DNA of 64,000 nt from Chloroflexota bacterium (GCA_026706485.1 JAPOYR010000009.1:1-64000), one strand, 5' to 3'; counted from the first letter of the stretch, positions 35,018-45,031 are shown. The notes: a model not told the origin generated them from the sequence alone. Numbers and translations: made by a program.

Positions 35018-36058
35018 GTGACCGTCACCACGTCGCTCAACGCGCCACAGGAGGAAGGACGGATGATCGCCAACGCGCGGGGTCTCAGCACGAGCCAAAG
35101 GGACTTCTTTGACCGCGAAGGGTATCTCGTCATCGATGATGTCTTCGACCCGGCCCGCGATTTCAAGTTGCTCAACGAAGAGCTCGGAAACATTCTCGAC
35201 CGGATCGCTCGCCGCCTGCTTGAGGCCGGCGACATCAAACACTACGACTCTGAGGAGTCCTTCGGGCAGCGTGTGCTACAGGTTCTCCGCGCCCCCGGCG
35301 CCTTTCCCGCCCAAGAATTCGACATCTCTCTCCCACAGAGGAGATCAATTGACTCCGACACCCCGATTTACCTCGGGAACGGCGCCTTTAGCATCCTCAC
35401 ACACCCGATCCTGCTCGACCTTGTCGAGTCGATCATCGGACCCGAGATAACCTCCAGCCCAATCCAACACATCCGCGTCAAAACCCCTCTCTCACTCGCC
35501 AGGACTGACAATCAATGGAACGGCATCCCTGATGAAAACACCCTCACCACGTCGGCCCACCAGGATATCGGCGTGCAATCCGCCGATGCCGACGCCAGCG
35601 AGGTTCTCACCGTCTGGATGCCAATCACCGACGTCTCCGCCGAGATGGGTTGCCTTGGCGTCTGGCCACGGCGCCACCGGGGCGGAATCCTCAATCACTG
35701 CCCCGGCAACGAGGGCCTGGCGATAACTCCACAGGCACTGGATGAAAACGACTTCTTGCCGCTCCCGATGCGCGCCGGTTCGGTCCTCCTGATGACTCGC
35801 TTCACGCCCCACTGCGCTCTTCCCAACCTCAGCGACAGCGTGCGCTGGAGCATGGACCTGCGCTATCAGCCCACTGGCCAGATCAACGGCCGCGCCGACT
35901 TTCCCGACTTCGTCGCCCGCAGCGCTTCCAACCCGGAATCCGCCCTCGCCGACCACAACGCCTGGCGCGACCTCTGGTTTGACGCCCGCGCCCGGCTGGC
36001 CGGCCAGCCCATCCGCAGTTTTAACCGCTGGAGTGCAGACGCCCCCTGGTGCGCCTGA
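35018..36058 (+). CDS. Phytanoyl-CoA dioxygenase family protein
   Basis: This 346-residue Fe(II)/2-oxoglutarate dioxygenase has the HxD motif in TTSAHQDIGVQ, the distal His in FTPHCALPNLSD and a following Arg in VRWSMDLRYQ. It starts at GTG 35018 with GAGGAG at proper distance, or at ATG 35063 with an even better GGAGGAAGG; the shorter form begins right at the domain. It follows oppA on the same strand, separated by a strong hairpin, so it might hydroxylate a compound brought in by the transporter. That link is inference from position. Confidence 0.83.
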   Translation: MTVTTSLNAPQEEGRMIANARGLSTSQRDFFDREGYLVIDDVFDPARDFKLLNEELGNILDRIARRLLEAGDIKHYDSEESFGQRVLQVLRAPGAFPAQEFDISLPQRRSIDSDTPIYLGNGAFSILTHPILLDLVESIIGPEITSSPIQHIRVKTPLSLARTDNQWNGIPDENTLTTSAHQDIGVQSADADASEVLTVWMPITDVSAEMGCLGVWPRRHRGGILNHCPGNEGLAITPQALDENDFLPLPMRAGSVLLMTRFTPHCALPNLSDSVRWSMDLRYQPTGQINGRADFPDFVARSASNPESALADHNAWRDLWFDARARLAGQPIRSFNRWSADAPWCA

Positions 36059-36099
36059 AAGAGTCACGGCCGGAACTAGGAATTGCGTGGGACTTCTAA

Positions 36100-36350
36100 G
36101 AAACCTCTGAACAACAGGGGGGCCTGAGCGCCTAGGCTTGAGCGCGGGTCCGGGATCACGGCCTGGGGGCAGCGCGCTGACTCGATCCGCCGTCTCTATC
36201 CGTTGCGGGGGTGCGATCGTCCCCGCGCGGGGCGCAATGCGCCCGCTTACGCCGGCGCGGCGCGTGCCGCGAGCGGCAGATTGGCGAACCCGAACAACAG
36301 GCACAGCCGGGTCCGGTTCTTGGCCAACCCGCGACTAAATCAGAGGTTTC
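36100..36350. mobile_element. IS5-like deletion remnant (MITE-like)
   Basis: This 251-bp element has 11-bp terminal inverted repeats GAAACCTCTGA and TCAGAGGTTTC, flanked by CTAA and CTAG, consistent with the CTAR-type target duplication of IS5 relatives. On the minus strand, 36247-36339 encodes the end of an IS5-like transposase (RGLAKNRTRLCLLFGFANL, then a stop), so the 5' end of the element was joined to the last ~30 codons by internal deletion. It cannot transpose by itself. Its CTAG flank contains the stop codon of the histidine phosphatase gene. Confidence 0.65.
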
Positions 36351-37046
36351 CTAGGCCTCGAATACGCCCGTGCGCTCCGCGGACGGCAGGTGCGACACCT
36401 CATTCCACCCAGTGACTACGACACCCCACGGCGAACTCTGAAGTGTCGCAATCGCGGTGTTCTCGACGTTGAATCGCCGCATGTGCGTGCGCGGGTCCAG
36501 GCCGAGCACTGCGCAAATCGAAAGCTGTATGGGGCCGCCGTGGGTGAAGACGGCGACGTGGCTGTCGTCGCGCGCCACGATCTCCTCGAGCGCGACGCGG
36601 ACGCGACGATCCACGTCGGCGAGGGACTCACCGTCCTCTGTCTTGGCCGCGAACCATCCGCCACCCTCGAAATCGAACAGTGCGGGATAGCGAGCGCGCG
36701 CCGCATCCGCCGTCATCCCGGCGGCGCCGCCAAAATCGCGCTCGCGCCAGACTTGCTCGAGGGTCGCGTCCACTGCGGACCCAAGGACGAGACGAAGCGT
36801 TTCGGTCGCGCGCGCGAGGTCGCTGGCGATGATCCGCGCACCGTCGAATCGATCCCTTTGCTGAGCCAGGAAGGCGCATTGCCGGCGGCCGCGGTCGGTC
36901 AGCCCGGTATCGGTCTGACTACCGTACATATTCAAGGAATTCGCCTCGGACTCGGCGTGCCGGACGAGCGTGATGCGCAAGACTCGATCTGCTCGCGACT
37001 GAAAACGCGGGCCATCAGCGTACCGAAGCCGACTCCGCCGGCGCAT
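36351..37046 (-). CDS. Histidine phosphatase family protein
   Basis: This protein belongs to the phosphoglycerate-mutase-like histidine phosphatases. The catalytic motif is ITLVRHAESEANS, the substrate-binding segment is ERDFGGAAG, and the second catalytic His is in VAVFTHGGPIQLSI. The start is uncertain: ATG 37046 gives 231 residues with a basic leader of 20 or more residues, while TTG 36980 would start right at the domain. The gene's TAG stop lies in the target site of the adjacent IS5-like remnant, so the native C-terminus may have been longer. The substrate is unknown. Confidence 0.78.
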   Translation of the reverse strand: MRRRSRLRYADGPRFQSRADRVLRITLVRHAESEANSLNMYGSQTDTGLTDRGRRQCAFLAQQRDRFDGARIIASDLARATETLRLVLGSAVDATLEQVWRERDFGGAAGMTADAARARYPALFDFEGGGWFAAKTEDGESLADVDRRVRVALEEIVARDDSHVAVFTHGGPIQLSICAVLGLDPRTHMRRFNVENTAIATLQSSPWGVVVTGWNEVSHLPSAERTGVFEA

Positions 37047-37262
37047 AAGTCGCAGAGGCAAGCTTCGTCGTAGGCGGCCGGGACAGCGCTCATCCGGAAG
37101 TCGTGCTTCGGCTGCCTCGTGCGCGGACATGGCAGCTTCGGCCGCGTCAAGAGTCGCACCTCCGCTCCGGCGTCGGGCACTGACAATCCGGGTTGGTACG
37201 ATCCCATGACCGCTCGGCCCCATCGCATCGAGCGGATCGACGCAGGCGCGGGGACGCAAACC

Positions 37263-37481
37263 ATGCCGCGCGTCGAAACCGACACCCTGACCAAGCAGTT
37301 CGAGCCGCGCGTGCCGCGCCGGCGGCCCTGGGAGTTCCTGCGCCGGCGCGAAGCGCGCAAACGCGCCGCCGAACCGATCATCGCGCTGGACGGCGCGTCG
37401 CTGGCCATTGAGGCGGGCGAGTGCTACGGGCTGCTGGGACCCAATGGCGCCGGCTGTTCCTTGCGCGCTGGCATGGGCTGA
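37263..37481 (+). pseudogene. Beheaded ABC transporter ATPase
   Basis: This encodes only the first ~64 residues of an ABC-2-type ATPase: a normal start (PRVETDTLTKQFEP), a strand IIALDGASLAIEAGECYGLL, and then Walker A broken off as GPNGAG, where the essential Lys-Ser/Thr should follow. Instead CSLRAGMG and a stop follow. The signature, Walker B and all later motifs are absent from the window. The product cannot bind ATP. A deletion at about 37450 is the simplest cause. No permease partner is present. Confidence 0.75.
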
Positions 37482-37500
37482 TCGCGGAGATGGGAACGAG

Positions 37501-37674
37501 CTAGGGAGCGTCGAGCACGAGATACGTCGCCTCGTTGTGCTCCGTGGTCTGGAATCTGACAGAGCCGTCTCGGCGACCTAAATTGAGGTTGCCCTGACGG
37601 CGAATCTCCGATGTTCCCGCAGACCACGCCGGCTCGTCTACGTCAACGCGGCGCTGACGGTCTGGTTCGTCCAT
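37501..37674 (-). CDS. Small hypothetical protein
   Basis: This 57-codon frame runs from ATG 37674 to TAG 37501. The sequence looks protein-like: EIRRQGNLNLGRRDGSVRF followed by QTTEHNEATYLVLDAP. It could be a small gene or the C-terminal remnant of a larger one brought next to the truncated ABC gene by deletion. No family is recognised. A weak GGCGG lies about ten bases upstream of the ATG. Treat it as tentative. Confidence 0.35.
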   Translation of the reverse strand: MDEPDRQRRVDVDEPAWSAGTSEIRRQGNLNLGRRDGSVRFQTTEHNEATYLVLDAP

Positions 37675-37733
37675 AGCTCGATCCGCCGATCGATCCTGGC
37701 GTCCATGATCGCTCTAGCAGGAGGGAGCCTTCC

Positions 37734-38651
37734 GTGAGAGGACCTCTCGCAGCCGTCTGGGAGATTCCAAAGCCGTTGTCGGTTCACCCAGTCCAGGTGG
37801 ACGACAACACCGTGATCATGCTGCGACGCCACGGAAACCCGGAGGGTCCGAGGCTGGTGCTGAGCCACGGTAACGGCCTTGCCATCGATCTCTACTATCC
37901 ATTCTGGTCGCTCCTGAGCCGCGACTTCGACTTGCTGGTCCACGACCTGCGGAATCACGGTTGGAACAAAGTCGGCGCCCAGATGGATCACCGCGTCGAC
38001 ACCTTTGCACGAGACCACGACCGCATTCGTGAGGCGATTGGCCGTCGCTACGGCGAGAAACCCACCGTTGGCGTGTTTCACTCGATCTCAGCCTTGGCAT
38101 GCCTTCATGCGCCGTCGCGGGGAGACGGCTACTCCGCCTTGGTGCTTTTCGCCCCACCCCTCTGCAACAGCGGCTCCATGTACCGGGCGTTCGAATCACG
38201 GGCTAAGGACACAGCCGACATGCTCAGACGGCGGACACAATGGTTCCGGTCCAGGGAAGAGCTGGCGGAACTTCATACCTATTTGCCCTATTTTCAGCGT
38301 GCCGTTCCGGGAGTCTTCGAACTTGTGGCAAGAACGACCCTCAAGGAGTCGGCGACCGGCCAGGGGTTCGAGCTCCGGTGTCCCGCCGAGTTCGAGGCGC
38401 AGATCTGGGACCACGCCTCGACGTATGCGGTGACCGTCGATTTCGGCGCCATGAGGTTTCCCGTCAAAACCGTAGCCGCAGACCCCGCCGCACAGGACCC
38501 GAGCGACCCGTCGTTCGAATACGAGGACGCGGACGTGGACCATGAGTTCATTCCCGACACGACACATTTCCTGCAACTCGAAAAACCGCAGGAGTGTGCG
38601 GTAGCCGTGCGGAGGTTTCTGCAGCAGGTGGGAATCCTGGAGAATCAATAG
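37734..38651 (+). CDS. Alpha/beta hydrolase
   Basis: This 305-residue protein has the alpha/beta-hydrolase fold. The oxyanion region is LVLSHGNGLAIDLYYPFW, and the nucleophile elbow reads VGVFHSISALACL, an altered GxSxG with Phe and Ala in the Gly positions. The acid would lie in the second half, and the final His is in FIPDTTHFLQLEKP. The start is GTG 37734. It is alone on its strand between a pseudogene and a gene-free stretch. The substrate is unknown; an esterase or lactonase is possible. Confidence 0.78.
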   Translation: MRGPLAAVWEIPKPLSVHPVQVDDNTVIMLRRHGNPEGPRLVLSHGNGLAIDLYYPFWSLLSRDFDLLVHDLRNHGWNKVGAQMDHRVDTFARDHDRIREAIGRRYGEKPTVGVFHSISALACLHAPSRGDGYSALVLFAPPLCNSGSMYRAFESRAKDTADMLRRRTQWFRSREELAELHTYLPYFQRAVPGVFELVARTTLKESATGQGFELRCPAEFEAQIWDHASTYAVTVDFGAMRFPVKTVAADPAAQDPSDPSFEYEDADVDHEFIPDTTHFLQLEKPQECAVAVRRFLQQVGILENQ

Positions 38652-39222
38652 ATCCCGTGAGAGCCACTTCCACTACTTCGTAGCTCCGGATGCCCTATGA
38701 GCGTGGAAGGATCCCCGGAATCGAATCGATTACTCCGACCTGACCTGCGGGTCATTTGGGCGCATGGCCTCAGCGAATACGGAACCCACGTTCGGTAAAC
38801 CGGAGTACTCGCCATTCGAAGGACGTTGATCGGCGTGCAACCGGATGCATCGAGCCGGATGAGTCTCCCAGACGCGTCCGAAGCCGGGCACGGGACGGCG
38901 ACCAGTCAGCCGTTGCCGCGACTCGCAAGACTGCGCCGAGTCAACCGCGAACCGGACCAAGACTTACCGAGAAAGCCCCGCCAATCCGGCAAGGTTGACG
39001 TGGTCCGAATTCTCGGCCCCAGTCTCTTGAGGTCACATGCACCCGCCGGCGTGGATATGCGTCTCCTCCGAGGGAGCACCGTGCCGAATGGAGACACCGT
39101 CGCGGGAGTGGGCCAGCCTGCTACGATCGCGCGCCGTGGAGGCGCCGCCCGCGGCGCATGCATCGCAGACAGTTCCCTGAAAGTCGACGAGTGCCGGCGA
39201 ACACTCGATTGAACAACGCACA
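38652..39222. other. Gene-free stretch
   Basis: These 570 bp contain only short frames without any recognisable domain or usual codon pattern. No tRNA, hairpin terminator or dispersed repeat was found. It must include the promoter of the M16 protease gene that begins at its right end. Confidence 0.5.
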
Positions 39223-42200
39223 GTGACTTCCATGCGCACACGTCTGAACCTGGCGGCGATCATTTCCGCGGTCGCGCTATTCGCGGTCGTACTTGCGGCG
39301 TGCGGCGACGAAGTGCCACCCGCCCCGGATCCGACGCCCACCGCCACCGCCACGCCCGTAACCGTCGCGCCGACGCCGACTCCCGAACCGACGCCCACGG
39401 CCGTCGTCACGCGCGTGGCTGTGGCACCGACGGCCACCCCAACGCCAGTTTCCGCCACGCCCACCTCGACTCCCGAGCCCACGCCGACTCCGACTCCGGA
39501 ACCCACGGCTACGCCGACCCCGGAACCCACCCCGACTCCAACACCCGAGCCAACACCCACGCCGACTCCGGACCCCACCCCGACACCAACGCCGGAGCCC
39601 ACGCCGACCCCGACTCCCCAACCCACACCCACACCCACACCCACTCCTACTCCTGAGCCGACGCCTACGCCAGAGCCCACGCCCGCGGTTGCCGTGCCTT
39701 CCGACCCCGACGCGCCGCTGGCCTTCGATCCCAGCGTGGTGCGGGGCACCTTGAGCAACGGCCTCGTCTACTACATCCGGCAGAACGAGGAGCCGCGTGA
39801 GCGCGCCCACATCTCGCTGATCGTGAAGGCCGGCTCGATCCTCGAAGAGGAGGATCAGCGCGGCCTGGCGCACTTCGTCGAGCACATGGCATTCAACGGC
39901 ACCGAGCGCTTCGCCAAGCAGGAAATCGTCGAGTACCTGGAGTCCATCGGCAGCAATTTCGGGCCCGACGTGAACGCGTCAACGGGATTCGATGTCACGC
40001 GATATTTCGTCGAGATCCCCACTGACGATCCGGAAATCCTCGAGAAGGCGTTTCAGATCCTCAGTGAGTGGGCGTTCGCCATCACCTTTGCGCCGGACGA
40101 AGTTGAGCTCGAGCGCGGCGTGATCCTGGAAGAGTGGCGCCTGTTTCGAGGCTTCGGCGCGCGGTTCCAGGACAACTGGTTTCCGCTGATTTTCGGCGAC
40201 TCGCGCTATAACGAGCGGGACCCGATCGGGCTGCCCGAAGTCTTCGAAAACGCTCCCCCACAGCGTCTGGTGGACTTTTACCAGACTTGGTATCGGCCCG
40301 ACCTGATGGCCGTCATCGCCGTGGGGGACTTCGACACCGAGGCGATCGAAGCCAAGGTGCGGCAATACTTTGCGCCGCCTCCGGAGGGCGAGGCAGGCCA
40401 GGCGGCGGCCGCCGTCGGGCCGCCGACAGATCGACCTCGCTATGGCGTGCCCGAGCACGACGAGCCGCGGGTCAATGTGTTCAGCGATCCCGAGGCGCCC
40501 GCGACGCAAATGTTCCTGGTGCGAAAGCTGCCGCCCGAGTCAGGCGACAACCTGGCGGCGCTGCGGCGCATCGTGGTGGAGCGCCTGGCGTTCATGATGC
40601 TCAACGCCCGGCTATTCGAGCGCGGTCAGGTCGATGATCCTCCGTATATCGGGGCCAATGCCCTGCGGGGAGGATTCGTCCAGCCGGTAGACCTCGTGCA
40701 GTTTGCGGCGTGGGTGGAGCAGGACGGAGTCGAGCGAGGATTCGCGGCGCTGCTGGAGGAGACCCAGCGCGCCCGCCAGCACGGGTTCACAGAAAGCGAA
40801 TTGGCTCGCGAAAAGGCCAACCTGCTGAGCGCCGTGGAAAGCGTCTACAAGGAACGTGATCAGCGCGAGTCGGCCAATCTGTCCCAGGAGTACGCGGACC
40901 ACTTCCTGAGCGGGACGCCGGTTCCCGGCATCGAGGCTGAGTGGGAGTTCTACCAGGCGCTGCTGCCGGAGATTTCACTGGCGGATGTCGACGCCGTGGC
41001 CGCGACCTGGAGCGAGCCCGGAGATACGGTGCTCCTGGTGATGCGACCCGAAGGAAGCGGCGACAAGTCGGACGAGGACCTGGAGACCGAGCTGCAGGCA
41101 AGACTCGCCGCGGCCGACACGCTGGTGGTCGAGCCCTACAAGGACGAGGTGGCCGACGTGCCGCTCATGGCCGCCATCCCGACGGCCGGCAGCATCACTA
41201 GCGAGGAAGCCATCGAGTCCATCGACGCCGTCAAGTGGACGCTGTCCAACGGGATCACCGTGATCGCCAAGCAGACCGATTTCAAGAATGACGAGGTCAT
41301 CTTCGGCGCGTTCAGCCCGGGCGGACACTCGCTGGTGGACGATGCCGACCACGTATCCGCCACGTACGCCGCCGCAATGGTCTCGGGCAGCGGCGTGGGC
41401 CCGTACGACAACGTGGCCTTGGGCAAGCTGCTCGCCGGCAAGCGGGTCTCGGTGTCGCCCTACATCAGCGAGCTCTATGAGGGCTTCAACGGCAGCTCAT
41501 CGCCGGAAGACCTGGAGACGCTATTCCAGCTGATCTATCTCTATGCCACCGAGCCCAGGTTGGATCCGGTGTACTACTCGACCTACGAGTCCAGCCTGCG
41601 CAGCACCGCGGAGACGCGCGCCGACCAACCGGACGCCGTGTTCGCCGACGCGCTAAACACGGCGTACAGTCAGAATCACTTCCGGCGTCGGCCGCTCACG
41701 CTCGAGCTGCTCGACGAGCTCAGCCTGGAGCGCGCGGAAGCGGTCTACGTCGACCGGTTCGCGGACCTGGGTGACGCCACCTTCGTGTTCGTTGGCGCCT
41801 TCGACTGGGACACCCTGCGATCGCTGACCGAGACATACGTGGCCAGCCTGCCGACCACGGGGCGCGTCGAGCAGTGGCGCGACGTAGGAGTCGAGCGACC
41901 GTCTGGGCTGGAGGAGCACGTCGTCCGCATCGGCATCGAACCTCGGAGCCGGACGGCGGTGGTGTTCGCCGGCGACATGGAATGGAGCCGTCAAGAGGCG
42001 CTCGCGCTGACGTTGGTGGGCGAGATGCTCCAAATCCGGCTGCGCGAGAGTCTGCGCGAGGCGCTCGGTGGCACCTACAGCGTCGGGGCCATCACTAGGG
42101 CGACCCGGTTTCCGGAACCCGAGTTTTTGTTCTATGTGATCTTCGGCAGCGACCCCGCCCGTGCGGACGAGCTATTTGACGCGATCTTCGAGGAAATCGC

Positions 42201-42468
42201 CTGGCTGCGCGACGGCGGCGAGCAGGACTACCTGGACACGGCCAAGGAGCTGCTGCGCACGCCCCGCGAGGAGCAGTTGCGCGACAACGGCTTCTGGCGT
42301 GGCCAGATCCAGACCGTCGTGCAGCGGGATGGGGAGTTCTCGGGGATCCTCGACTTTGAAGAACGGCTGGACGCCGTGACCTTGGAGCAGGTCTCCGCCG
42401 CGGCCCGGCTCTACCTCACCGACGAGCGCTATCTGCGCGTGCTGCTGCTCCCGGAAGAGGACGAGTAG
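39223..42468 (+). CDS. M16-family zinc protease lipoprotein with Pro/Thr linker
   Basis: This 1081-residue protein starts with a signal peptide and lipobox ([10 protein letters not shown]), then about 130 residues of Pro-Thr repeats ([15 protein letters not shown]) acting as a stalk. Two M16 halves follow. The first carries the inverted zinc motif HFVEH (residues 217-221) with a later Glu (~297, ERGVILEEW). The second half lacks this motif, as expected, and begins near [16 protein letters not shown]16 enzymes form a chamber that degrades peptides. Being lipid-anchored on a stalk, it would act outside the cell membrane and could supply peptides to transporters. ATG 39232 is an alternative start. 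Confidence 0.87.
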   Translation: MTSMRTRLNLAAIISAVALFAVVLAACGDEVPPAPDPTPTATATPVTVAPTPTPEPTPTAVVTRVAVAPTATPTPVSATPTSTPEPTPTPTPEPTATPTPEPTPTPTPEPTPTPTPDPTPTPTPEPTPTPTPQPTPTPTPTPTPEPTPTPEPTPAVAVPSDPDAPLAFDPSVVRGTLSNGLVYYIRQNEEPRERAHISLIVKAGSILEEEDQRGLAHFVEHMAFNGTERFAKQEIVEYLESIGSNFGPDVNASTGFDVTRYFVEIPTDDPEILEKAFQILSEWAFAITFAPDEVELERGVILEEWRLFRGFGARFQDNWFPLIFGDSRYNERDPIGLPEVFENAPPQRLVDFYQTWYRPDLMAVIAVGDFDTEAIEAKVRQYFAPPPEGEAGQAAAAVGPPTDRPRYGVPEHDEPRVNVFSDPEAPATQMFLVRKLPPESGDNLAALRRIVVERLAFMMLNARLFERGQVDDPPYIGANALRGGFVQPVDLVQFAAWVEQDGVERGFAALLEETQRARQHGFTESELAREKANLLSAVESVYKERDQRESANLSQEYADHFLSGTPVPGIEAEWEFYQALLPEISLADVDAVAATWSEPGDTVLLVMRPEGSGDKSDEDLETELQARLAAADTLVVEPYKDEVADVPLMAAIPTAGSITSEEAIESIDAVKWTLSNGITVIAKQTDFKNDEVIFGAFSPGGHSLVDDADHVSATYAAAMVSGSGVGPYDNVALGKLLAGKRVSVSPYISELYEGFNGSSSPEDLETLFQLIYLYATEPRLDPVYYSTYESSLRSTAETRADQPDAVFADALNTAYSQNHFRRRPLTLELLDELSLERAEAVYVDRFADLGDATFVFVGAFDWDTLRSLTETYVASLPTTGRVEQWRDVGVERPSGLEEHVVRIGIEPRSRTAVVFAGDMEWSRQEALALTLVGEMLQIRLRESLREALGGTYSVGAITRATRFPEPEFLFYVIFGSDPARADELFDAIFEEIAWLRDGGEQDYLDTAKELLRTPREEQLRDNGFWRGQIQTVVQRDGEFSGILDFEERLDAVTLEQVSAAARLYLTDERYLRVLLLPEEDE

Positions 42469-42531
42469 TCCGCGAGCGAGGCCGGTCGGGCCGCTCGAAC
42501 GGCAATCTGGTGGTCGGAGTCTGGATCGAGC

Positions 42532-43593
42532 TCAGTCGAACTCGCTCAGTCGAACGGTGCGGCTTTCCTCGCTGCTTCTGACGGCGGCGAAGGCGATCTT
42601 GATCGAATGCAGGTTGTCGCGGCCGGAGGTCAGCGGCTCCCGGCCTTCCGCTAGCGCGGTCATCATCTCGGCCATGCTGCCGCCGAAGGCGTCCGGGAAC
42701 CACCGGCCCCCGATTGGGAAACGCACCCGGCGGTCGGGCGTGTCCCTGCGAGAGACTTTTACCCACTGTTGCGTGCCCATGATCGAGCCGTCGAGCCCAT
42801 CCAGGTACCAGGTGTCGGCATGAGCCGCCGGATTGGGCACGATGTTGTTGAAATGCTCGGTGCAGAGCAGGTCGCCGCTGTCGAAGTGCATGAGCAGCGA
42901 GTGACAAAGGGGTGAGACTGCGAGCTGGCCCGGGACTCGGCTGGTCGTGCAGCTCACGGCGTCGGGCGAACGCCCCGTGAAGTAGCGAGCCAGGTCGATG
43001 TAGTGGACGCCGTGGTCCACGACATTGAAATCCTGCAGGTGGCGCCACCAGCGGTCCGGATGGTCCTGCCAGGACCTCCGCACGTGGGCCACGCTGTAGA
43101 GCGGGCCGCAGACGCCACGGTCGAGCAGCACCTTGATGGCGCGATGAGCGGGCGCCCAGCGCGCCTGCTGGTTGACCATCAGCGGCACGCCGGCCTGCGC
43201 GACGCCGCCGACCATTTGCTGGGCGGACGCCCAATCCATGGCGAGCGGCTTCTGCGAAAGAATTGGCTTTCCCGCCGCCGCGATCTCGACGAGGACCTCG
43301 GACCGCACGTTGGCGTGCACGGCAAGGTCCACCACCTCGACCTCTGGATCGTTGAGGAGCGTGGCGAGGTTCGTGCCGCCCCGTGGAATGCCCCAGCGGC
43401 TGCGGGTCGAATCGACCGCTTGGGCATCGGTGTCCATGCAGGCGACGACTTCGTATCCGAAGTCGCGGTAGGCGGGCAGGTGAGCTGAATTGGCGACGTC
43501 GCCGCAGCCCATAATGCCGATCTTGAGCCGCGGCACGGTGGGTGGCTTGGGCGCGTAGTCTTCGGGCGTCAGGGCAAGCTCATCGAGGCGCAT
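42532..43593 (-). CDS. Gfo/Idh/MocA family oxidoreductase
   Basis: This 353-residue NAD(P)-dependent dehydrogenase has the Rossmann motif KIGIMGCGDVANSAHLPAY (residues ~25-43) and the catalytic Lys in PILSQKPLAMD, here QKP instead of EKP. The C-terminal half has the usual DHGVHYIDLARYFTG and DGLDGSIMGTQQW segments. It is convergent with the M16 gene and divergent from the PhyH gene at 43885; the 291 bp between hold nothing recognisable apart from likely promoters. Unlike the homologue at 25616, its active-site Lys is intact. The sugar or inositol substrate is unknown. Confidence 0.85.
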   Translation of the reverse strand: MRLDELALTPEDYAPKPPTVPRLKIGIMGCGDVANSAHLPAYRDFGYEVVACMDTDAQAVDSTRSRWGIPRGGTNLATLLNDPEVEVVDLAVHANVRSEVLVEIAAAGKPILSQKPLAMDWASAQQMVGGVAQAGVPLMVNQQARWAPAHRAIKVLLDRGVCGPLYSVAHVRRSWQDHPDRWWRHLQDFNVVDHGVHYIDLARYFTGRSPDAVSCTTSRVPGQLAVSPLCHSLLMHFDSGDLLCTEHFNNIVPNPAAHADTWYLDGLDGSIMGTQQWVKVSRRDTPDRRVRFPIGGRWFPDAFGGSMAEMMTALAEGREPLTSGRDNLHSIKIAFAAVRSSEESRTVRLSEFD

Positions 43594-43884
43594 ACCAAGC
43601 CCCCGTCAGGTGAGGCGCAACCCTACACACGGTGCCGCGCCGCCGGGTCGGGCAGCAAATCTGATGTGGCGAGGACGGGTCAAGCTCGAGATAGCGGGCC
43701 AGACTCCGGCAATCGCGTCGTGGCATTCGCAGTGCCTGGCGCCAGCCGGTAACGCCTCGCCGCCAAATGGCACGCATCGGATCGAAAAAAGACCGGCGCG
43801 CGTGGCAGTTTTACTCCCCAGCCGCGCGTCGATAGGCCATAATCAAGCATCCGCACACTCGTCTCTCAACGAGGCAGGGATCCC

Positions 43885-45018
43885 ATGGCAACGCCATCCA
43901 ACAGCGTGGCGCAGGTTCCGCGGCTCACCACCGAGCAGATCGCCCAGTTCAAGCGCGACGGCTTCCTGGTCTTGCCGGCAGTGCTCGACCTCGAGCTCTG
44001 CCGCCAAACCCGCGAGCAGATGTGGGAGCTGATCGCCGAGCACCGACCCAGCATGAAGCGGGACGACCCCGCGACCTGGCTGCCCTTCTCCGACGAGGAG
44101 CGGGAAGGCTACAAGCGTCCCGAGGGCGGCGGCGACCCCTACTTCGGCGGCGGCGGCCACCGGCTCTACATTCGCAACGGTGCCGAAGAGCTGCTGCTCG
44201 ACCTGGCGCCCCGCGCCATGTTCGACATCGCGGAGCAGCTGCTCGGCGACGGTGAGGTCATCTGGCCGAACGGTCTCGACGAGACCAACACCACCATCGG
44301 CCCGGCGCTCTTGACCGAGGACCACATCACCAGCATGGAGGTCCACCTGGGTCCGGAGTCCGACAAGTGGCTCGGCAAGGCCACGCGCAAGACCGAGCAG
44401 CTGCGCCTGCCCAAGACCGGTCCCGTGTGGGCGACTGCCCAGGGATCGCGTGGTCTCTATTGCACGCTGCCCAACAGCCCGGGCGGCCGCGTCAACAAGT
44501 ACCCGTACGCCAAGGTCCAGCCGAGCGCCAGGTACCCCTCGGCTCACGCGGCGGAAGGCATGTATGAGAGCCGGCGGCGGCTCCAGATCGCGGCCTACTT
44601 CGACGATCTGCCGCTTGGCGCCGGCGGTCTGCACCTGTGGCCCGGCAGCCATCAGCGGATTTGGGACCGGTGGTCCGCGATGCACCGCGGCGACATCCCG
44701 TCCAACGACGACTGGCTGAGCTTGCGGCATTCCGCGGGCAAGTTCGACGGCTACGTCACGCCGCCGATCTCGGAGATCAAGGAAGACACGCCGGTCGTGG
44801 ACACCCACGGACCCTGCGGCTCGGTGGTCCTCTGGCACGCCAACATGCTGCACATGGCGGGGCAGAACACGAGCAGCGACATCATCCGTCAGGCCACGAT
44901 CTACGCCTACGACAAGACCGAGGAATCCCTCCCGGACGAGCAGGCGTTGGCCTACCCGGACGGCGACCTCTGGCGCGACTGGTCCGACGAGCTGCGCGCG
45001 ACCGAAACGGCGAGCTAG
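43885..45018 (+). CDS. Phytanoyl-CoA dioxygenase family protein
   Basis: This 377-residue protein resembles PhyH-type dioxygenases: TTEQIAQFKRDGFLVLPAVL at the N-terminus, RLQIAAYFDDLPLGAGGLHLW and GSHQRIWDRW in the core, and SVVLWHANMLHMAGQNTS with the likely distal His. A clear HxD motif is not visible; SAHAAEGMYE upstream might supply His and Glu instead, so metal binding is less certain than in the two other PhyH genes. A GAGGCAGGGA stretch lies before the ATG. A perfect hairpin follows the stop. Confidence 0.75.
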   Translation: MATPSNSVAQVPRLTTEQIAQFKRDGFLVLPAVLDLELCRQTREQMWELIAEHRPSMKRDDPATWLPFSDEEREGYKRPEGGGDPYFGGGGHRLYIRNGAEELLLDLAPRAMFDIAEQLLGDGEVIWPNGLDETNTTIGPALLTEDHITSMEVHLGPESDKWLGKATRKTEQLRLPKTGPVWATAQGSRGLYCTLPNSPGGRVNKYPYAKVQPSARYPSAHAAEGMYESRRRLQIAAYFDDLPLGAGGLHLWPGSHQRIWDRWSAMHRGDIPSNDDWLSLRHSAGKFDGYVTPPISEIKEDTPVVDTHGPCGSVVLWHANMLHMAGQNTSSDIIRQATIYAYDKTEESLPDEQALAYPDGDLWRDWSDELRATETAS

Positions 45019-45031
45019 ACCTATCGACGTG

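Noticed and set aside
38826-39241. Small frames on both strands before the M16 gene
   Set aside because: Neither shows a domain, a ribosome site or conserved-looking composition; they overlap each other.
39033-39758. Minus-strand frame rich in Gly-Val-Gly-Ser
   Set aside because: It is the antisense reading of the Pro/Thr linker repeats of the M16 lipoprotein and has no domain or start of its own.
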